Source: Planobacterium oryzisoli | GTDB lineage: Bacteria > Bacteroidota > Bacteroidia > Flavobacteriales > Weeksellaceae | NCBI RefSeq assembly: GCF_015354315.1 | Contig: NZ_JADKYY010000010.1 | Coordinates: forward strand, 1-64,000 | Direction of reading: 5' to 3' | DNA: 64,000 bases | Shown here: positions 59,430 through 64,000 of the stretch, piece by piece | How the letters are laid out: each line of letters begins with the position of its first letter | Numbering within the stretch: the first letter of the stretch is position 1 | The notes under the pieces: generated by a model | The model's database searches: none | Seen by the model: the letters and a program-made list of their open reading frames with translations, nothing else | What the model was told of the DNA's origin: nothing | Translations under genes and position numbers: made by a program

Positions 59430-61457
59430 TTAGCTTATTTCTATTCCATTATCCGTTGGTTTTTCAGGAGTAACGAACGTGAGCTTACCTTCAGGTGTCT
59501 GGGTGAGAAGAAGCATTCCTTGACTTTCGATGCCTCGAATTTTTCTTGGTGCTAGATTTAACAGTATAGTAACCTGTTTTCCTATGCACTCTTCTGGTGA
59601 AAAGCTTTCCGCAATGCCGGATACAACCGTACGGATATCCACTCCTGTATCTACCTTGAATTTAAGTAATTTATCTGCTTTTTCCACCTTTTCTGCTTCA
59701 AGGATCGTAGCAGTTCTTAAGTCAATTTTGGTAAAATCATCAAATGTTATTTCATCTTTCATGGGGCTCGCTTTAGGATTGGTTTTTTGGTTTTCTATTT
59801 TAGTGTTTTCCAGGCGCATTATCTGTTCTTGAATTTGCTCATCCTCAATCTTTGAAAACAGGAGCTCGGATTCCATCAGTTTCGAGCCACCCGCAATTAA
59901 CTCTCCCTTAACATCAGCCCATCGTAGTTTTTCCATATTAAATTGTCGCAGCAGTTTCTCGGAGGTAAAAGGCATGAAAGGCTCACAAAGCTGACCCAGA
60001 GCAGCGGCAATTTGGGCGGCCACATACATTGTGTTTTTGGTCTCTTCAGGCTGCTCTTTGATGGTTTTCCAGGGCTCTTTACTTTGGAGGTATTGATTAC
60101 CAAATCGAGCTAAATTCATGAGTGCACCAAGAGCGTTGCGGAATTCAAACTGTTCTAAGTGCAGAGCTATTAGTTTGGCGCTTTTTTCAATTTCCTCTAA
60201 TTCCTGTGGTTTCGTGGATGAATTAGGAATAATACCCTCGTAGTACTTATGCATTAGGACGCTCACGCGATTAACGAAATTGCCGAAAATAGCTACTAGT
60301 TCTGAATTGTTTTTTGTCTGAAAATCCTTCCAAGTGAAATTATTGTCTTTGGTTTCCGGTGCAGATGACAGTAACGCAAAGCGTAGTGTATCCTGCATAC
60401 CAGGAAAATCTTTTATGTATTCATGTGCCCATACAGCCCAATTGCGGGAAGTTGATATTTTATCATTTTCCAGATTTAAAAATTCAAAGGCTGGAACATT
60501 GGTTGGCATGATATAATCGCCATGGGCTTTCATCATGGAAGGAAATATAATGCAGTGAAACACGATATTGTCTTTTCCAATAAAATGGTAAAGCTTGCTG
60601 CTTTCATTTTGCCAGTAGTCTTTCCAGTTTTTTCCAAGTTTCTCTGCCCACTCCTGAGTAAAAGAAATGTAGCCTATCGGTGCATCAAACCAGACGTATA
60701 ATACCTTGCCGTCAGCATCCGGTAAAGGAACCGGTACGCCCCAATTTAGATCCCGGGTCATAGCACGCGGCTTGAGTCCTTCACTAAGCCAGGATTTTAC
60801 CTGACCGTATACGTTTGGTTTCCAGTCTTTTTCATGACCTTTAATGATCCAGTCCTCAAGAAATTCACTGTATTCATTTAATGGAAGGTACCAATTCTTG
60901 GTTTCTTTTAATTCAGGAATATTTCCACTAAGCATGGATTTAGGATTCAGTAATTCCGATGGAGAGAGCGTAGATCCACAGCTCTCACATTGGTCTCCGT
61001 ACGCGCCGTCGTTTCCGCAATTTGGACAGGTTCCAACAATATAACGATCTGCCAGGAATTCACCCGCTTGCTTATCGTAGTACTGATTCGAGAGTTCTTC
61101 CGTGAACTTCCCCTTTTGGTATAGGTTGATGAAGAAATCCTGACTTACTTGATGGTGTTTCTCCGAGCTTGTCCGGGAATAGATATCGAAAGATACTCCA
61201 AGCTCTTGAAACGTGCTTTTAATTAATGTATGGTACTTATCCACCACGTCCTGCGGGGATACTCCTTCTTTTTTCGCCCTGATAGTGATAGGGATTCCGT
61301 GCTCGTCGCTCCCACATATAAAAGCAACATCGCTTCCTTTGCGTCGCTCGTAGCGAGCAAACACGTCGGCCGGAATGTATACTCCCGCAAGGTGTCCTAT
61401 GTGGACGGGGCCGTTTGCATAAGGAAGAGCAGCTGTAATAAGTCTTTTCTCTGACAT
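59430..61457 (-). CDS. metG: Methionyl-tRNA synthetase
   Basis: Charges tRNA-Met. Class I synthetase of 675 residues: HIGH motif as GPVHIGHLAG (about 16-25), a zinc knuckle CPNCGNDGAYGDQCESCG (about 144-161), KMSKS motif as DKISTSRNW (about 334), and a C-terminal EMAP/Trbp111 tRNA-binding domain from about 565 (FDDFTKIDLRTATI). Full length. A -7 element lies about 20 bases before the start. Confidence 0.96.
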   Translation of the reverse strand: MSEKRLITAALPYANGPVHIGHLAGVYIPADVFARYERRKGSDVAFICGSDEHGIPITIRAKKEGVSPQDVVDKYHTLIKSTFQELGVSFDIYSRTSSEKHHQVSQDFFINLYQKGKFTEELSNQYYDKQAGEFLADRYIVGTCPNCGNDGAYGDQCESCGSTLSPSELLNPKSMLSGNIPELKETKNWYLPLNEYSEFLEDWIIKGHEKDWKPNVYGQVKSWLSEGLKPRAMTRDLNWGVPVPLPDADGKVLYVWFDAPIGYISFTQEWAEKLGKNWKDYWQNESSKLYHFIGKDNIVFHCIIFPSMMKAHGDYIMPTNVPAFEFLNLENDKISTSRNWAVWAHEYIKDFPGMQDTLRFALLSSAPETKDNNFTWKDFQTKNNSELVAIFGNFVNRVSVLMHKYYEGIIPNSSTKPQELEEIEKSAKLIALHLEQFEFRNALGALMNLARFGNQYLQSKEPWKTIKEQPEETKNTMYVAAQIAAALGQLCEPFMPFTSEKLLRQFNMEKLRWADVKGELIAGGSKLMESELLFSKIEDEQIQEQIMRLENTKIENQKTNPKASPMKDEITFDDFTKIDLRTATILEAEKVEKADKLLKFKVDTGVDIRTVVSGIAESFSPEECIGKQVTILLNLAPRKIRGIESQGMLLLTQTPEGKLTFVTPEKPTDNGIEIS

Positions 61458-61476
61458 CTTAATTGGAAATTTACTG

Positions 61477-61484
61477 CAAATATA
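61477..61484 (-). promoter_or_regulatory. -7 element of metG
   Basis: TATATTTG on the minus strand, 19 bases before the metG ATG. Confidence 0.55.
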
Positions 61485-61839
61485 CTTCTAAAAACGCCTT
61501 AAGAAAAATGCGTTTTACGTTGCATGAAGTTATGATTGTTATCATTAAAGCTGATTTTGGTAAAAATTCCGTTAAATAAGTGTTTAAAAGTATTGTAAAT
61601 TTGGTACAAAGTATAATCTTCGAAAAACAGTATTTTATATGCAAGTAATCAGCACTTTAGGTTCTGTTTTAACTGCTTTTAAAAACATGTTATATTTTAC
61701 AATTTTAAGAAAATTAGTATTAATTTTTTGTTAATTGAAAAATATATAAATTAGGAGGCTGGGTTACTTCTAGTAAATACAAAGAATACTATCAAACGGT
61801 AAGAAGAATAAATTATATTAATCCTTAAATTTTATATTT
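61485..61839. other. AT-rich intergenic leader before the SusC-like gene
   Basis: About 355 bases without a gene. It is very AT-rich, above all 61680-61760. A TAAATTTG (61596-61603) could be a promoter for the SusC-like gene, with a leader of about 230 bases; a second match, TATATTTG (61833-61840), runs into the start codon and is probably chance. AGGAGG occurs at 61753-61758, but no start codon lies at the right distance. I see no RNA fold that I recognise. Confidence 0.5.
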
Positions 61840-64000
61840 GTGAGAAACTATAGTACAGTTTTGAAAATTGCTCCGGCTTTTCTTTTGGCTGGAACAATGT
61901 TGCAAGCGCAGACTACCGACACGATTGATTCTCCGAGAGAACGGCAGATCGAAGAGGTTGTACTGATCGGTTACGGTCAGAGAAAGAAATCGGATCTTAC
62001 CGGATCCATAGTTTCTGTCTCTGCGAAGGACTTTAATGGTGGAGCTACCTCCCCAGAACAGCTAATCCAGGGTAAAGCTCCCGGTGTTTCAATTACAGGT
62101 AATGGAGGTGCTCCAGGAGCAGGTTCCACTATTCGTATTCGTGGTGGTGCGTCACTTAATGCAAACAGTGCCCCATTAATCGTTATCGATGGTGTGCCAC
62201 AGGACTTCAGTGGTGTTTCTGGAGCCTCTGACCCTCTATCTCTAATTAACCCGAACGACATTGAGTCCTTTGATATCTTAAAGGATGCATCGGCGGCGGC
62301 TATTTATGGGAACAGAGCCTCCAACGGGGTTATCTTAATTACAACTAAGAAAGGTACTGCAGGTAAGCTAAGAGTTAATTTCTCAACCGTAGCTTCCGTT
62401 TCTACCAAGATGGGGAATGCGGATGTACTGGAAGCAGATGCATACCGGGCCTTTGTAAATGAAGTAGGTACCGAATCAGCCAAAGCGCTACTAGGTACTG
62501 CTAGTACCAACTGGCAGGACTTGATTTATCAGGAAGCATGGGGAACCGATAACAATGTGGCCATAAGTGGAGGCATTAAGGGACTCCCATACCGTTTATC
62601 TTTAGGATACAATGAGCAAAACGGTATTGTGAAAACCAATGAGTTTCGCAGAACCTCCGTTGGTTTGAACCTTAATCCAAAATTCTTTGACAACCATTTA
62701 ACTGTGAATGCAAGCTTTAAAGGTTCATTTACAGACAACCGTTTCCCAGACGGGGGAGCCATTAATAATGCTATCTATTTCGATCCAACACAGCCAGTGT
62801 ATATGGACGATCAGCGTTTTGGGGGATACTTCGAATGGCTTAACAGTGATGGAGGACTCAATACAGTTTCCAACAGAAACCCTCTGGGTCTATTAAATGC
62901 TACAAGAAACGTATCCTCTGTATACCGTCTTATGCCAAGTCTCCAGTTAGATTATAAACTGCACTTCCTTCCAGAAATGCGGTGGAACGTTAATGTAGCA
63001 TACGACTATAGTAAAGGGTACGGAAGCAACTACACAAACGGATTTAGTGGCGCCGGAAATGGTTTCCACAATGTGGGTCCTTACGAGCAAGAGAAGAAAA
63101 ACAAGTTGTTCGAAACCTACTTGAATTACGTAAAAACTCTTAGTGCTCTTGACACCAATGTGGATTTAATGGTGGGACATTCTTACCAAGATTTCTTCCG
63201 TGATACTCCTGCCGGCCAGAGTATCCGTACCAATGCTACTACGGGTGAGACTGAACTCACTCCTTTTAGAAGATATGCAGACAACCTTACTCTCCTTTCT
63301 TTCTACGGGCGTGCAATCTTCACCATTAAAGACAAGTACATCCTTACTGCTTCCTTGCGTAGAGACGGATCATCCCGCTTCTATAATGGGACTACGGATA
63401 ATGTTTGGGGTAACTTCCCGGCTGCAGCATTTGCATGGAAGATCAACGAAGAGAATTTCCTAAACGAATCCCAAAATCTCTCTACACTTAAACTTAGGCT
63501 AGGTTATGGTATTACTGGTCAGCAGGAAGTAGGAGGAACATATCCCTCTTTTGCACGCTACCAGTTAAGTAATGATTCCGCAGAATATTTGTTCGGCGAT
63601 GCATTTTATCCAATGTACCGCGCTGAGCAGTACAACCCATTCTTAACATGGGAAAAAACCCTTACCCAAAACATAGGTTTGGATTTTGGTTTCTTCTCTA
63701 ACCGAATCAGCGGTTCCGTGGATGTATTCCAAAAGGATACCGAGGATCTTATTGCCTACGTTCCTGAAGCAGCCGGTGGACTTTCCAACTACAATACCAA
63801 GAACGTGGGAGATATGGTTAACAAAGGGATAGAGGTAGTTCTAAATTTTACCCCTGTAAAAACGGAGAATACCACCTGGGATGTAAACTTAAATGCTACG
63901 CATTATACATCTGAAATCACCAGTTTATCAGATCAGGTTGCTGCGGATTTTAAAATTCAGGTAGGAGGACTCTCCGGTGGTGTGGGTAACAATATCCAGG
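61840..64000 (+). CDS. SusC/RagA family TonB-dependent receptor (partial, runs off the window)
   Basis: Outer-membrane active transporter, seen for its first 720 residues without a stop. The start is GTG: the frame is closed by a stop at 61819-61821 and no other start lies before the signal peptide (cut near residue 24, MLQAQ). The TonB-box-like EEVVLIGYG near residue 42 leads directly into the plug domain (GSIVSVSAKDF, IRIRGGASL, PLIVIDGVPQDF, SFDILKDASAAAIYGNRASNGVILITTKKG), and barrel strands follow. The carboxypeptidase-like N-terminal domain of many SusC proteins is absent. A SusD partner would lie beyond the right edge. Substrate unknown: glycan or peptide. Confidence 0.92.
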   Translation, partial: MRNYSTVLKIAPAFLLAGTMLQAQTTDTIDSPRERQIEEVVLIGYGQRKKSDLTGSIVSVSAKDFNGGATSPEQLIQGKAPGVSITGNGGAPGAGSTIRIRGGASLNANSAPLIVIDGVPQDFSGVSGASDPLSLINPNDIESFDILKDASAAAIYGNRASNGVILITTKKGTAGKLRVNFSTVASVSTKMGNADVLEADAYRAFVNEVGTESAKALLGTASTNWQDLIYQEAWGTDNNVAISGGIKGLPYRLSLGYNEQNGIVKTNEFRRTSVGLNLNPKFFDNHLTVNASFKGSFTDNRFPDGGAINNAIYFDPTQPVYMDDQRFGGYFEWLNSDGGLNTVSNRNPLGLLNATRNVSSVYRLMPSLQLDYKLHFLPEMRWNVNVAYDYSKGYGSNYTNGFSGAGNGFHNVGPYEQEKKNKLFETYLNYVKTLSALDTNVDLMVGHSYQDFFRDTPAGQSIRTNATTGETELTPFRRYADNLTLLSFYGRAIFTIKDKYILTASLRRDGSSRFYNGTTDNVWGNFPAAAFAWKINEENFLNESQNLSTLKLRLGYGITGQQEVGGTYPSFARYQLSNDSAEYLFGDAFYPMYRAEQYNPFLTWEKTLTQNIGLDFGFFSNRISGSVDVFQKDTEDLIAYVPEAAGGLSNYNTKNVGDMVNKGIEVVLNFTPVKTENTTWDVNLNATHYTSEITSLSDQVAADFKIQVGGLSGGVGNNIQ

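Noticed and set aside
61753-61758. AGGAGG as a ribosome-binding site
   Set aside because: No ATG, GTG or TTG with an open frame follows at 5-12 bases, and the SusC-like start is over 80 bases away.
1-64000. Mobile elements, prophage, toxin-antitoxin pairs, defence systems or CRISPR arrays
   Set aside because: I found no transposase, integrase, phage structural gene, regularly spaced repeat or defence-family protein on either strand by eye.

Overview
The window looks like ordinary chromosome of a member of the phylum Bacteroidota, most likely order Flavobacteriales near the Weeksellaceae/Chryseobacterium group. Evidence read from the sequence: AT-rich DNA with almost no Shine-Dalgarno sequences; many promoters of the Bacteroidota type (TTG, about 19-23 bases, then TAnnTTTG); a SusC/RagA TonB-dependent receptor; family-restricted proteins such as GSCFA, DUF5683, a YaiO-type barrel and a very long signal peptidase I; menaquinone methylation; and a 6S-like RNA after zapA. 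The genus assignment is inference. I see no insertion sequence, prophage, integrase or CRISPR array.

Layout. 1-300: tRNA-Arg, tRNA-Pro and tRNA-Ser on the minus strand. 0.4-8.5 kb: a lipoprotein amidase, then an aspA / glycosyltransferase / amidohydrolase / unknown glycosyltransferase-like operon, facing a polysaccharide flippase. 8.7-17.5 kb: a GH13 lipoprotein with a TlpA-like thioredoxin, a DEAD-box helicase, a DUF47-PiT phosphate uptake pair, polyprenyl diphosphate synthase, GSCFA protein and TatD. 17.5-21 kb (minus): RhlE-type helicase and the hpt-adk-obg operon. 21-28 kb: purA, then parA-parB-DUF5683-dapB-lepB, preceded by a hairpin carrying two perfect DnaA boxes. 28-34 kb: subtilase, OmpA lipoprotein, a UbiA-type prenyl-phosphate phosphoribosyltransferase with a HAD phosphatase, cysteine desulfurase, thioredoxin and two identical tRNA-Asp genes.

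34.4-44.3 kb is the most distinctive region. A TPR plus beta-barrel protein of YaiO type converges on a four-gene minus-strand operon: a 1303-residue soluble hybrid kinase, a stand-alone receiver, a membrane-anchored HEAT-repeat protein, and a 1123-residue fusion of a processive family-2 glycosyltransferase with an LtaS/BcsG-like phospho-transferase domain. I propose that this is a signal-controlled machine that makes, phospho-decorates and exports an envelope polysaccharide.

44-64 kb: metallophosphoesterase, FabH-like synthase, menaquinone methyltransferase, a coiled-coil protein with ZapA, the 6S-like RNA, RNase Y, an ArsC-like protein, Hsp20, gcvT and idi, a HAD protein with a SerA-like dehydrogenase, MscL, Nnr, two small exported proteins, an AGCS symporter, MetG, and the start of a SusC-like receptor that runs off the right edge.
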